Source: Epiperipatus broadwayi (taxonomy: Eukaryota; Onychophora; Udeonychophora; Euonychophora; Peripatidae). From it: DNA of 64,000 nucleotides. The position numbers were made by a program, and so were the translations under genes. Position 1 is the stretch's first letter. Each line of letters starts with the position of its first letter. The notes under the pieces were generated by a model. The model saw nothing but the letters and a program-made list of their open reading frames with translations, was not told the origin of the DNA and did not search any database. Of this stretch, positions 49,671-60,860 are shown piece by piece. The stretch spans positions 9,786,093 through 9,850,092 of the forward strand of contig JAQFVV010000031.1 in assembly GCA_028023455.1 (NCBI GenBank), written 5' to 3'.

Positions 49671-49707
49671 TTTCACCTGACCAGCCTTTATATATCCCCC
49701 CCATTAC

Positions 49708-50490
49708 AGGGTGTATTCTCTCATCCCCTCCATGAGTTATTGCTTTTACATTTCTGTTTTTAATTAAACAATTCCAAACAATGGATTTAATTTTAGCTAT
49801 CTTTTAATTAATTTCAGAATTTCACAGACCATTTAAATTCCAATCCCTTGATTTCTTTAAACAATAAAGTAAAATTACATTTATCTAATTAAATAATTTT
49901 GAATAGGTGTCAAGCCGAATAACCACTGATACAATTTCTACACTTGTTTTCCAAAAACATTATATGATAAAAGAAATAGGTCATTGGCTTGCCTGTGGTC
50001 ATGAACAATAAGTTGTAAAAAAAAAAAAAAATTATAAAACTGTATACTTGTTGTCACATAAAAATTGTTTTTGAGTTTTCCAAAAAGAATATTCAACAAG
50101 CAACAGAAAAAAAAATACAACATTTGAGAATCTAAAATAAAATAAAATCAAAATAAAATATGTTTACTGTTGGGTTATTTGCAAATACATTTCAGTTTCC
50201 CATACGAATTTCTTTAACCCTCTGCCATATTTATTCATATCATAAATAAAAAACATATAGTATTTATTAACAGCAAAATACATATTTATATGTGGTGTCC
50301 GCATTTGTTTATTTATAGGCATATTATCACCATTCATCCTATTTATTTTAAATATAGTGTGTGTGTAAGCAACAGAGAAATATACCTGCACAGACCACTC
50401 CTTTTATTATAATACATACATTTGTTTGGACTGCAAATAATGCTTGCAGTCAACTTTGTGGCAGTCATTTAAAACTGACTGTCACAATAT
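49708..50490. other. AT-rich sequence, no feature seen
   Basis: Holds a small hairpin ('tggcagtcatttaaaactga' with its partner) at about 50458-50486 next to the following transposon. Nothing else is recognised. Confidence 0.4.
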
Positions 50491-50497
50491 ATATATA

Positions 50498-51438
50498 CAC
50501 ACCTGGGTCTCTTTTTACGCGGATTTATTTAACGCGATTTTGAAGTTAAGTGATTCACATTTCTTCAGAAGTCGAACTCCGATAATGCACTATTACTTTA
50601 AATAATAAATTTTGCACACTTACATCATATTGAAAGTAATAGCACATTATTTGAATTCGACTTTCATCTTAGTAATTTTAATATTATTAATAGTAAGATT
50701 TTATGCAATAATGAAATTAAAATCATGATTTCCACATTTTATGTATACAGTACACACATTCAATTTTACAAGATTATAATGTAAATTTGTTCAAACCTTG
50801 TGCGTGTTAATTTTGCATTTTAAATCACATTCTGTTTTTGCTTTTTAAAAAGAACATAATCAATTATTAATCATTTAGTGTCCGCAAGTTTATTTTTAAA
50901 AGGTGAGTAACAGCAGTGGGCACAATTAAATTTGACAATTAAAATCTGATTTTTAATTGTAATTAACAATTTAAAAATTACTTAAGGCGACCTGAAATTA
51001 AGGTGATGTGAAGTTGGTGCTAGTTGTATTTCCTTTTGTGAAGAATCTGATTTTTTACCAGTTTGCAAATGAACCTGTTTATCAGCAAATAGCAATAATA
51101 ATTAAAATGTTTATAAAAAATGTAAATTACTGTACTGTAAATTATGCATAAAAATATATTATTTTGAATAAAATTAAATATTATAGTTAAAAAAAGTTTA
51201 TCTTGTATCAATTTTTTTCAAATTTGAAATGTTTTATTAGTCATATTTTATTTCCTTATTTTTTTTTGCCCGAATTTTAAAGTAATTTTACGTTGCTGCT
51301 TTGCTTTTATGCGATTTTTGAAAAATCACAGTCCGTATCCCCCTTTTTTCAAGGTAAGTTACGTCTATTTTTGCATGATTTCATTTGTGCATGTTTTCTG
51401 AGGAACCTATCTATTGCATAAATCGAGATCCAGATGTG
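50498..51438. mobile_element. pogo/Tigger-like non-autonomous DNA transposon
   Basis: The left end reads 'cacctgggtctctttttacg' and then 'cggatttatttaacgcga'. The right end is the complement of 'cacatctggatctcgattta', and 'gaggaacctat' lies just inside it. Ends of this style (runs resembling TTTACGCGGATTT and GGAACC near the terminus) are familiar from pogo/Tigger elements of the Tc1/mariner superfamily, which insert at TA; here both flanks are TA-rich, so the target site cannot be fixed. The interior is AT-rich with no transposase frame, and shorter inverted blocks lie further in. Confidence 0.6.
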
Positions 51439-51505
51439 TGTATATATATATATATTGTAAATTAATGATTGGTGTGTGTATATATATATAAATTGAGATA
51501 ACTGA

Positions 51506-51870
51506 AACACAGGCTTATTATATGCATGTCTATATATGTAATATATAGGGTATATGAGCAGAGACTTTCACACTACCCACCACTCTCCACTCTATCTCAT
51601 AACACTGATACACTTGAACACATATATGTTGAAAAGATAAATAATCACCAATATACATATTTCATGCTAAACCAGTAATCATCAGTTGGTCCAGATCACC
51701 ATCTCCACACATATATGCTGTAAGTGCTCAGATATATATTAAGATAGCCAATCTTCATACTTTAATGGACAGGTTTCAATCTACTCCTCACTCCAACTCT
51801 TCAACCATCCATCCAATTGAAAATCTGATGATGGAACGCTCAAAGGCCACCCTGAGGCCGAGATGATAAG
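51506..51870 (+). mobile_element. Family B repeat copy
   Basis: Matches 22268-22632 nearly end to end ('aggcttattatat', 'aacacatatatgttgaaaag', 'taatggacagg', 'ctgatgatggaa', 'cctgaggccgag'). It stands alone, without an inverted partner. Confidence 0.8.
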
Positions 51871-52711
51871 TTTCATAAGTTTTTGTTTTTATGTAGGTTT
51901 ATATTATATATGCACACACATTGATAAAGGTCTCCATTTATAATTAATTTAAATCAATTTTATTTTAGTTTTCAAAATGATAAAGAAATTGTTTTACTGT
52001 ATCTCGAGTTTTTCAAACAAATCTGTTTAGAATTTATATTATAGGAACAACACTTAATTTAATAATAATCTATAAAACTTTTACTCAATTATTTATATTT
52101 TTTATTAATTAAAACTCTGGAAAATAAATTCCTTTTTTAAAACCTTGCTTCCGGTTTTGAAAATGTTGGATTTCAATTAATATGTTAAGTGTCATTTATA
52201 AAGAAGTTAGATTTATTTAATTAAGACTTTTGTAAACCTAATGAATGAAAATAATTATTGTCTTATTTAATTAGAGAATTCTGTAAATAGGTAATTACTG
52301 ACTTATTTAATTAAAGTTTTGGTAAAAGGGGCAGTCAAACTAATTATTGGTTTGTTAATTAAAAAATTTGGTAAACGAGTGGGCTTGTTATTTAAGAAAA
52401 AAGTGAATGATATAAAAAGATCAGCTCAGAATTATTCTGGTCATTCTTTCTTCTATTCGTCATTGATCCTGATTCTTCTTGTGATCATTGTTTTTGCCTG
52501 CTTAACATAATGTATAGTGAACTTTTACCATCAGCTGAAAGAATCAATATCTACTGTTAACTGTCACCTGAGTAAACTTCACTTTTTTAGCATGTAACAA
52601 TAGCCATTAGTTGTTCAATTTCATTTGCTGAGTTTGATCCAACATTATGCCAATTGTGTTGTGTTTACATATATAGTTCAACAGATGCATTTCTCAATGT
52701 TAAAGAAAATA
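51871..52711. other. Unassigned sequence with degenerate 50-60-bp repeats
   Basis: Between about 52209 and 52400 the phrase 'ttatttaattaaag-tttgtaaa' recurs four times. A following frame (52295-52510) would encode a short basic peptide ending in a hydrophobic helix (LILILLVIIVFACL), but it has no ATG and starts inside the repeats, so it is not called as a gene. Confidence 0.45.
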
Positions 52712-53084
52712 GGCAAAATTCTCTCCATACAGTAGTGCCACTCAAAGAATGACAGAGTAATCAATGGATGACAGAAGGCTTGCGCATAAAATCCCTATCT
52801 AGTGCCTACTCATCCAATATCCCCAAACTAGTTTCTGGATTATGGCCTTTGTCAGTGAGGAGCCTTGGATCTGAGAGCACTGCACGTAGATCTTAGGCCA
52901 TAAGACAAAAACTAGTTTGAGAATATTGGATGAGTAAGCACTAGATAGGAATTTTATGCACAAGCCTTCTGATATCCATTGATTACTTTGTTTTGCTTTG
53001 AGTGGCACTATTATATGGAGAAAGTTTTGCCTATTTAACAACAGTTATGACCAAGCATGGGAAATAGTGATCGTGTGATGTTTA
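52712..53084. mobile_element. MITE-A foldback, complete copy
   Basis: The left end is 'aggcaaaattctctccatac' and the right end 'agaaagttttgcctatttaa'. The two arms, each about 150 bp, meet around 52895. The middle carries 'ccttggatctgagagcactg', which other copies also have. The flanking 'agtgatcgtgtgatgttta' belongs to the extended terminus. No coding capacity is seen. Confidence 0.8.
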
Positions 53085-53189
53085 AAGGTTTAATTAAAGA
53101 AAATCTTTCATGACAACTCTCTAGAAGATTGAAAACCAGTAAATGAAAAGACTCCACATGTGACCTTTAAAAGGAATTCCATTTGCACA

Positions 53190-53194
<5 letters not shown>

Positions 53195-53253
<59 letters not shown>
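53195..53253. repeat. (AT)n microsatellite
   Basis: Pure AT tract of about 58 bp. The flanks 'ggaattcc' (53173) and 'gaattc' are unrelated. Confidence 0.95.
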
Positions 53254-53257
<4 letters not shown>

Positions 53258-53476
53258 TCAACTTTTCTGGAAAATAATATTTACTCCACTATCTTTGCTC
53301 ATGGACTTAAAAAGTAACTTTTTTATTTTTGAACAATTATAATTTACTCACATTATCAACAACTCAGTGATATTCAATTTAGATAACTTATAGATTTATG
53401 TATTTTATATATTAACTAATATTAATCTGTGTATTTATTTTTTGATATTTATACTTTAAATTAATTGTGTATTTAT

Positions 53477-55093
53477 CACATGATCACTATCTTATACTAG
53501 CGCATAATTGTTTATAAACAAAGCAAAACTCTCCATACAGTATTGCCACCCTGTGCCAATCAGAGTAATCAATGAGTGCATAAAATTTCTATCTAATGCC
53601 TACTCATCCAATATCCCCAGACTAGTTTCTGGCTTGTGGCCATCGTCAACGAGGAGTTTTGGATCTGAGAGCACTGCACCTAGATCTTAGGATCTAATGC
53701 AACCCTCCAGCACCCACCCTTTATCTCTACTTAACTACAAAACTATGAGAATGAAATTGAAAACACAAAAATATTTTCAATTTAAGCTCAATAGCTTATA
53801 TAGTCATATGGGTCTGAACTCAGTTCAGCACCCATACATTTTGGTGCATTTGGCCCTTTAGCAACCATAGCCACCACTATCCTATTAGGCATGATTGGTG
53901 TTAAACCATTAAGCATTACATGATCACTATCTTATACTAGCACATAATTGTTTATAAACAAAGCAAAACTCTCCATACAATATTGCCACTCTGTGCCAAC
54001 CAGAGTAATCAATGAATGCCAGAAGGCATGTGCATAAAATCCCTATCTAATGCCTTCTCATCCAATATCCCCAGACTAGTTTCTGGCTTATGGCCATCAG
54101 CAGCAAGGAGCTTTGCATCTGAGAGCACTGCACCTAGATCTTAAGATCTAATGCAACCCTCCAGCACCCACCTTTTATCTCTACTTAACTACAAAACTAT
54201 GAGAATGAAATTGAAATCACAAAAATATTTTCAATTTAAGCTCAATAGCTTATATAGTCATATGGATCTGAACTCAGTTCAGCACCCATACATTTTGGTG
54301 TCTTTGGCTCTTTAACAGCCATAGCCACCACTATCCTATTAGGCATGATTGGTGTTAAACCATTAAGCATCACATGATCACTATCTTATACTAGCACATA
54401 ATTGTTTATAAACAAAGCAAAACTCTCCATACAGTATTGCCACCCTGAGCCAACCAGAGTAATCAATGAATGCCAGAAGGCATGTGCATAAAATCCCTAT
54501 CTAATGCCTACTCATCCAATATCCCCAGACTAGTTTCTCGCTGACGATGGTCACAAGCCAGAAACTAGTCTGGGGATATTGGATGAGTAGGCATTAGATA
54601 GAAATTTTATGCACATGCCTTCTGGCATTTATTGATTACTCTGGTTGGCACAGGGTGGCAATACTGTATGGAGAGTTTTGCTTTGTTTATAAACAATTAT
54701 GTGCTAGTATAAGATAGTGATCATGTGATGCTTAATGGTTTAACACCAATCATGGTGGCTATGGATGTTAAAGAGCCAAAGACACCAAAATATAAATAAT
54801 TGAGCTTTAATTGAAAATATTTTGTGTTTTCAGTTTCATTCTCATAGTTTTGTAGTTAAGTAGGGATAAAAGGTGGGTGCTGGAGGGTTGTATTAGATCC
54901 TAAGATCTAGGTGCAGTGCTCTCAGATCCAAAGCTCCTCACTGATGATGGCCACAAGCCAGAAACTAGTCTGGGGATATTGGATGATTAGGCATTAGATA
55001 GGGATTTTATGCACATGTCTTCTGGCATTCATTGATTACTCTGGTTTGCACAGGGTAGCAATACTGTATGGAGAGTTTTGCTTTGTGTATTTA
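53477..55093. mobile_element. MITE-A tandem array that folds back on itself
   Basis: Plus-oriented units begin at 53477, 53917 and 54371, giving periods of 440 and 454 bp; the first lacks 14 bp that the second has within 'atgaatgccagaaggcatg'. The third unit stops at about 54538. After 'cgctgacgatggtcacaagcc' the sequence returns in inverted orientation from 54559 to about 55093, complementing 53958-54538. The right arm lacks about 45 bp present on the left (around 54260). The arrangement is a tandem array plus inverted copy, as expected from template switching or from one element inserted into another. The 60-codon frame at 53508-53690 is repeat sequence, not a gene. Confidence 0.85.
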
Positions 55094-55682
55094 TATTAAC
55101 TTTTAATATTTATATTTTATAAAACTTTTTTGTCTGTGGATTTGATATCATAGCTGGTTTTGAATATTTAAATATTTTAAATTATTTTGGCAGATACTAT
55201 AATAGCTTGTTTTTTTTAAAGAGTTGAGATAAAATAAATGAGTCTGTTTCTCAAATATCATGGAGCAGAATGGTGTCACATGGTTTTTAGTGTGTAAGCA
55301 ATTATAAGTGCTATATACAGCTGAAAATATGTTACATATTTTTTAGCAATTGTCTAATAATGATTGTGCCCTTGTGAAAATAAACAGGTATGAAGAAATC
55401 ATACCATTTCTATTGGATAACTATTGCACATGACACATTTGGATTTGAAATTAAGCTTGAATCGATATTGAGAAACATTATGATTGAAGTTATTCCCTAT
55501 AACAGATTAAACAGAAATGTCAACCTGTATGAGAAAACAAAGTGTATTCATAGATATTTTTCTGAAGGTTTGTGATGATGTTTTAGTTGTATTTATATAT
55601 TGAACTATTTCTATCATTGAATATAAGTATTGAATGTCTTTAGAAAAACTCATTATAATAATTCCAAATATATTTAACTATT
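55094..55682. other. AT-rich sequence, no feature seen
   Basis: A 61-codon frame at 55390-55575 has an ordinary amino-acid mix and an ATG start, but there is no family match and no splice or promoter support. Confidence 0.35.
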
Positions 55683-55845
55683 ACTAATAGCACCCAGGTT
55701 AGTATATGCCGAACATTGAGAGATATTATTCTCTCTTCTTCAGGTGTTGCTGACCTGACCAGTGACAGTAGAAGCAAGAGTATTGAACCTGGACCTTTAG
55801 ATTCTTGAGTATTGAATTTTAAGGTAACACTCTAACCAATATGGC
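55683..55845 (-). repeat. tRNA-derived SINE, inverted partner
   Basis: Reverse-complement copy of the SINE that follows. Shared blocks include 'attcttgagtattgaatttt' and the A-box complement 'ccaatatggct...'. Its distal end, 'aatagcacccaggttagtat', pairs with 'atgaacctgtgtgctatta' at about 56008. Confidence 0.7.
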
Positions 55846-56020
55846 TTAGTTGGTTATAGTGTTATCTTAAAATTCAATATTCAAGAATCTAAGAGTCCAA
55901 GTTCGATTTCCATGCTAGTACTGTCATTGGTCAGTCCAGCAACCCCTGAAGAAGAGAGGATAATAATATCTCTCATTGTTGTGCGTATATGAACCTGTGT
56001 GCTATTACTAACAGTTGAAT
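55846..56020 (+). repeat. tRNA-derived SINE
   Basis: Contains 'tggcttagttgg' (exact match to the Pol III A-box consensus) and 'aagttcgatttcc' (B box) about 60 bp later, followed by a tRNA-unrelated tail with 'cagcaacccctgaagaagag'. It stands head to head with an inverted copy, so the pair forms a hairpin of about 340 bp. Confidence 0.75.
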
Positions 56021-58599
56021 GTATTTGGAATATTTAAATAGAGGTAAATTTTTCTAAAGGTATTCAATATTTATATTAAAACAGTAAGGTCTGCTTTGCA
56101 GATCTTCGTTTCACCTTTTCTCACCTATTTCCTACCCTCATACCTTAGTTTGAACCCCAATCTATCATAGTGTGTCTGCAATACGCTTATATACCAAAAA
56201 TCCTGCCTAATTTTAAACCACAAGCACAATGCTCGTATTATATATTTAACTCATTCCCAAATAAAATATTATGGATTATGTATATATTCACATAATTTTG
56301 ATTTATTAAAAAGTAGGTTATATAAGTCGTAATTGCGCACAAACTATGATATGCATTTTAAAACATATAAAAATTATAAATGGTTAAAGTTATTTTGTTT
56401 GAATCTATTTACAAATATATTACCATTGTAATATATTTTGATTTAAAATAAAATTCATATAGTAAATATTCATTTAGTAAATAGATTCAAATATTGCAAT
56501 TTAAAAGTAAAATAATTTTCGTTTAATTTAATAAAAGTCATTCCAAATATTTCTGTTAAAATAAATGAGGGACAATAGTTTAATTAGTTAACGTTATATA
56601 AGTTTATCTAAAAACAGCAGATGTCCACTTAAGGTTTTTTTTAATTAATAAAAGTAATTTTTAATTAAATCTAGTTTGTAATTCGAATGTCAACAGGGAA
56701 ATTAACAAAAGAAATTAATTAATGTTGAATTCCTTTAGACATTTGGATAGATTTAATTACAGCTGATAAGTCCAATATATTTTTGTAATGCTCCAGGGCA
56801 CTTCTATTGTTAATTTCTAATATAAAAAGGAGGGTTTTCTTTTGTTCTCCATTCTAATGTTTCTAGGAGAAATCATTCTGAGTTCTATTCTAATAATTTG
56901 CTAACCTTGACATGACAGAGTAGAGGTGTCAAGATGGCTATGTCCCCTCAGAATAGCTGGCCGCTGCTCCAGACCATCGGAAGCTATCACATAAAGAATC
57001 CCGGAACTGCTGCCGCTGCCAAAAATATGAACATTTCCAGATTTTGCTGTTAAATTATTTAAAAACCTGCTGACCATCAATCTACCCAAAATGCTTCTCC
57101 AGAGATAACCCTAAATTAACCCAAGAGCTCTTGTGATAACTAACATGCTATAGCTATTTAAAATTGTTTTCTTATATGTCACATAACTTCATTATGTATT
57201 TCTTTAACGTGTTGACTCAACATTTTGCTCTCTATCCTTGGGTTAATATTTTCTATTGATTAAGCTTTCTGTTATTTTATTATGATAATGTGTCAGAATC
57301 GTCTTTGACCGAGTGAATTATTCCCTTTGATGAAAATAAGATGCCACTATGAAGGCATATTTTAAATTTCTAAATAATTTTCCAATTTTATTATCTTGCA
57401 AATCACTCATTCGAGGGCGATTCTATTCTTTAATATATAATATAATCACATAGTTTAAAATCTACATGTTATTGATTTTAATCTAATATTAGAGTATGTG
57501 CGAGGTCAATGATTAAATGTGTTCCCTAATGCATGATTGCGTATATAAATCTATACTTACTTTTTAAACCCGCAAGCATGCATTTTCCTATTTTAATTAC
57601 CGGGTTCTACTTTAATTACAAAGTTCATCATTGATGTCAAGAATGTGCGGACCCTTTTAAATGAATTTTGGGGAATTTGATTGGGCATTTCTTTTAATCC
57701 AAGTAAAACCCATTCAGTATGTTTTATATACACTAGTCTCGTATTGCTGGTAAATGAATTGGTTGTTGAGACCACTTTGTTTTACTTTTCCAAGGATTCT
57801 TTACACGGCCAAGTCCATTCTCTTTGCTTATTGCAGTTTTCAGGCAGAGTGTGTCGACAAATGACACACCTGGGAATTAAACGTAATCGTCACCCAGTCG
57901 CTAAGTTTCAGCTGTTCAAAAAATACTTTCCTATGGGTTAGCGGCTAGATGCCCTCCATAATCATTCCAAATATTCCATTATTGTTTTATTTTATATTTA
58001 TTTTACAAAGCATCCATGACTTAAACGTGTCACACCCTCCAACTTTAATAAATTCATTATCAGCAATACTGACCTCCCAATGCAACTCTGTTATTATTAT
58101 TCTCAAATAAATGCTTTGATCACATTCCCACTTTGTTGCTTAGTAAGCTTTTGTCCGTGCTATTCTTGAAATCAATAAATATTTCACTTAATTTCAAATA
58201 TTTTCTTAAATTTGTATAATTACTCAAAGCACCTCACACATGTTCCTATCTCTTCAAGCCCATTATCGTAATGCTATTAACCTGAGGAATAGAATATATC
58301 ACTTTGCTTTAAAACCTTTTTTTTTTATTTATTGGAACATAATGCCAACAATTATTTAATACGCATCCCTGTCTCATATAAGCAGACAGTGGCATTATAT
58401 ATATATATATATTTATAAATAAATTTTGTGAAATTATTTAAAACTAAATTTGATCTCTTATTTTATTTGATTCCTATCACTGTCTCGGTCTATATATATA
58501 TTTACTGCATTTCTTTTGTAAATCCATAGACATTAATTAGCCACCCAAGCTTCTTTTAGTATAGAGTCTTTTGTTTCTCCCTGACCACCAGGCACCGGT
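56021..58599. other. Unassigned sequence with a GC-richer island
   Basis: Positions 56920-57110 are distinctly GC-richer (for example 'tggccgctgctccagaccat') and are open on both strands for about 60 codons. Positions 57680-57940 have an 86-codon open frame. Neither resembles a family I know. A weak similarity to the start of the 3-kb duplicated segment ('tttgaacccc' after 'tcctaccctcat') occurs near 56145. Exons of an unrecognised gene cannot be excluded. Confidence 0.35.
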
Positions 58600-58815
58600 C
58601 AAAGGTTATACTAGTAGTGGCATCAGATGCGTTATCACGTAGATGGTGCTGTGAAATTTGGACTTTAGATTCGAATCTAGTATATCTAGAAGGCAACCCC
58701 TCCTAGAATGTTCAGTTTCGTGTCTGGGGTTTGAATTCTGCAGTGTGTTAGCGAGATAGATGTTTCTGACTGTTACAATATTAGATGATGGTAATAATCC
58801 AATATATAAATACAA
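58600..58815 (+). repeat. tRNA-derived SINE, second family
   Basis: 'agtggcatcagatgcgtta' fits an A box and 'tagattcgaatctag' about 55 bp later fits a B box. The tail carries 'cccctcctagaatgttcag' and ends in 'gatgatggtaataatcc'. It differs from the 22-kb and 55.9-kb SINEs. Confidence 0.55.
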
Positions 58816-59019
58816 TAATTCATAGATGTCTAAATTGATATGTTATTTTCTTTTAATTTCTAAATGATATGGAAACAAGAGATTTGGCATTAAATTGATC
58901 TAATAGATCAGCACAATTGAAGGCTATATATATGTGAATAAGGATCATCTATGGAAGTAAAATAAGCAATAATATTGAGGGAAGAGGGCACCAAGAAGTA
59001 AATTAACAAGGATTGCAAT

Positions 59020-59170
59020 ATTCATTTTAAAGATTTAGATCATATCAAATTGAGGTTACCTTTGCTGATGGGAAGCATATGGTTCTGATTGATAAAAGAT
59101 GAGAAAGTGTCCCAGATTTATGTTTATATTACAGACAAACTTACTGTGAATGTTGTGAAATAGCTGCAGC
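59020..59170 (+). pseudogene. Possible zinc-knuckle ORF1 fragment of a retrotransposon
   Basis: One plus frame reads YQIEVTFADGKHMVLIDKR, stop, then ESVPDLCLYYRQTYCECCE (about 59044-59160). A hydrophobic strand followed by VPDLC..C/YRQTxxxxxC is the layout of a CCHC knuckle in ORF1 proteins of some non-LTR elements. Key positions are partly lost (the second C is Y and the H is gone). Low confidence. Confidence 0.3.
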
Positions 59171-59914
59171 CAGGGGATAATAGTAGGCAAGTATTCCATG
59201 AAAAATGAATCTGTTCATGTGGTGGCTTAATTTTTTTTTCTAAAAATTAATTGGAATGCTGAGAAAAAATGAAGAGTTATCTATGAAGAATGGTGATGTC
59301 TTACAATTTATAGATAGTTGCCACATAGATGATTTGTAAACTTGTAAACAAGTTAACATTTGGAATAGGTTTAAAACATTCAGGATGAGAAGATAGTTTT
59401 GGAGGCTCTGAAGTTTATCAGAACCTTGTCAATAAAGAATATGCCTTGGATGGTAATTCAGAAAAGAAAAGATCTTCTGTGTTTTGTTCAATTTTCTTAA
59501 TCAGGGATCTACATAAATTGCAAATAACAATGGTACAAATGATGGGCTGTGATTTTGTAAGTCAGTAATTTAATTGATCTATTGGAAAAATAGTTCTGGA
59601 TAGCAATTATCAGATCCCTATGTTTATGTAAAAGTTGATGTAGTGTGGTAAAGAGATATTTTCACTGTCTATATCATTCAGTCTTAAAGTCAACTTGGTA
59701 TGCAATGTAATGTGTATGTTTATTCTTTTGAATAATTATACTTACCTTTGTAGTGAAAGAATAGCTGAAAAGGCATGGTGGCTTTTTATTTTATAATGTG
59801 AAGTAAATAGTAAGTTCATTTGCTTTCTTTAGAATTATTCTTGCAAAAAAATTTTGATCAATGTCATCAAATGTAATAAAGCATAAATTATTTTTGAGTT
59901 GTACTGAACTAAAA

Positions 59915-60362
59915 CAGACAAAACTCCCTTTATGTATTGCCATTCAGTACAAGCCAGAGTAATCAATGAATGCCAGAAGGTTTGTGTATAAAATCCCCAT
60001 CTAATGTCTACTCATCCAATATTCCCAGACTAGTTTCTGGCTTGTGACCTTCGTCAGTGAGGAGCCTTGGATCTGACAGCACTGTACCTAGATCTTAGGA
60101 TCTAATGCAATCCTCCAGCAGCCACCCTTTTCTCTCTACTTAACTGCAAAACTATGAGACTTAAATTGAAAACACTATAATATTTTCAATCCAAGCTCAT
60201 CAGCTTATATGGTTATATAGGTCTGAACTCAGTTCAGTACCTATACATTTTGGTGTCTTTTGTCCTTTAATAACCTTAGCCACTACTATCCTATTACCCA
60301 GGATTTCCTGTTTTAATAACAGTTAAGAGCAAGCATAAGAAATGGTGATAATGTGATGTTTA
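59915..60362. mobile_element. MITE-A unit (single orientation)
   Basis: From 'aaacagacaaaactcccttt' through 'ccagactagtttctggcttg' and 'tggatctgacagcactg' to 'cctattacccagg' and the extended terminus 'aagaaatggtgataatgtga'. It matches the 454-bp unit at 53.9 kb. The inverted right arm is missing. Confidence 0.75.
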
Positions 60363-60561
60363 TAGAGTTGTACTGAATTGAACTTTTCCCAAAATAAAAT
60401 ATTATATTGGAAAGAAAAAGTTGGGAATGATAAAATTGTTCAAGCAGAGGTGATTGTAGAAATATGTAGAATAATAACAATGTTATAGTCTAGACATTGA
60501 CTGGAATCAAGTCTGCAGTTAAAGAAGTGTATATTTCAAGGTGTGTAACTTCATTAAATAT

Positions 60562-60860
60562 CTCATGATCACTATCTCATACTAGCACATAATTGTTATC
60601 AAACAATTCAAAACAAAGAAAAACTCTCCATATAGTAGTGCCATCTTGTGCTAACAAGAGCAATCAATAGATGCCAGAAGGCTTGGGCAAGACTCCTCAT
60701 TGATGAAGGCCACAAGCCAGAAACTAGTCTGGGGATATTGGATGAATAGGCACTAGATAGGGATTTTATGCACAAGCCTTCTGACATCCATTGATTGCTC
60801 TTGTTAGCAAAAGATGGCACTACTATATGGAGAGTTTTGCTTTGTTTTGAATTCTTTAAA
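60562..60860. mobile_element. MITE-A foldback, short copy
   Basis: Left 'gaaaaactctccatatagta' and right 'actatatggagagttttgct' are inverted. The left arm is truncated after 'agaaggcttgggcaagactc', where the internal region joins the right arm. The outer sequence 'catgatcactatctcatact' belongs to the left terminus. Confidence 0.8.

Larger units (their letters stand above)
47907..49707. other. GC-richer block with inverted ends, possible LTR or DNA element
   Basis: This block is less AT-rich than its flanks. It begins TGTAAGGG and ends CCCATTACA, so the ends are short inverted repeats of TG...CA form. Two tandem repeats lie inside (48571-48865 and 49557-49670). On the minus strand a TATATAAAGG box lies at about 49685-49694. 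This could be a solo LTR of about 1.8 kb or a non-autonomous element. No flanking target duplication was found, so the boundaries are a guess. Confidence 0.3.

Noticed and set aside
52295-52510. Small basic peptide with a C-terminal membrane helix
   Set aside because: The frame has no ATG, begins with TTG-type codons inside a degenerate tandem repeat, and has no splice or promoter support.
53508-53690. 60-codon ORF, with relatives at 52799-53041 and 60608-60820, as a conserved gene family
   Set aside because: The shared peptide (for example SSAYSSNIPRLVSGLWPSS) comes from MITE-A repeat DNA read in one frame; it changes strand with the repeat and lacks a consistent start.
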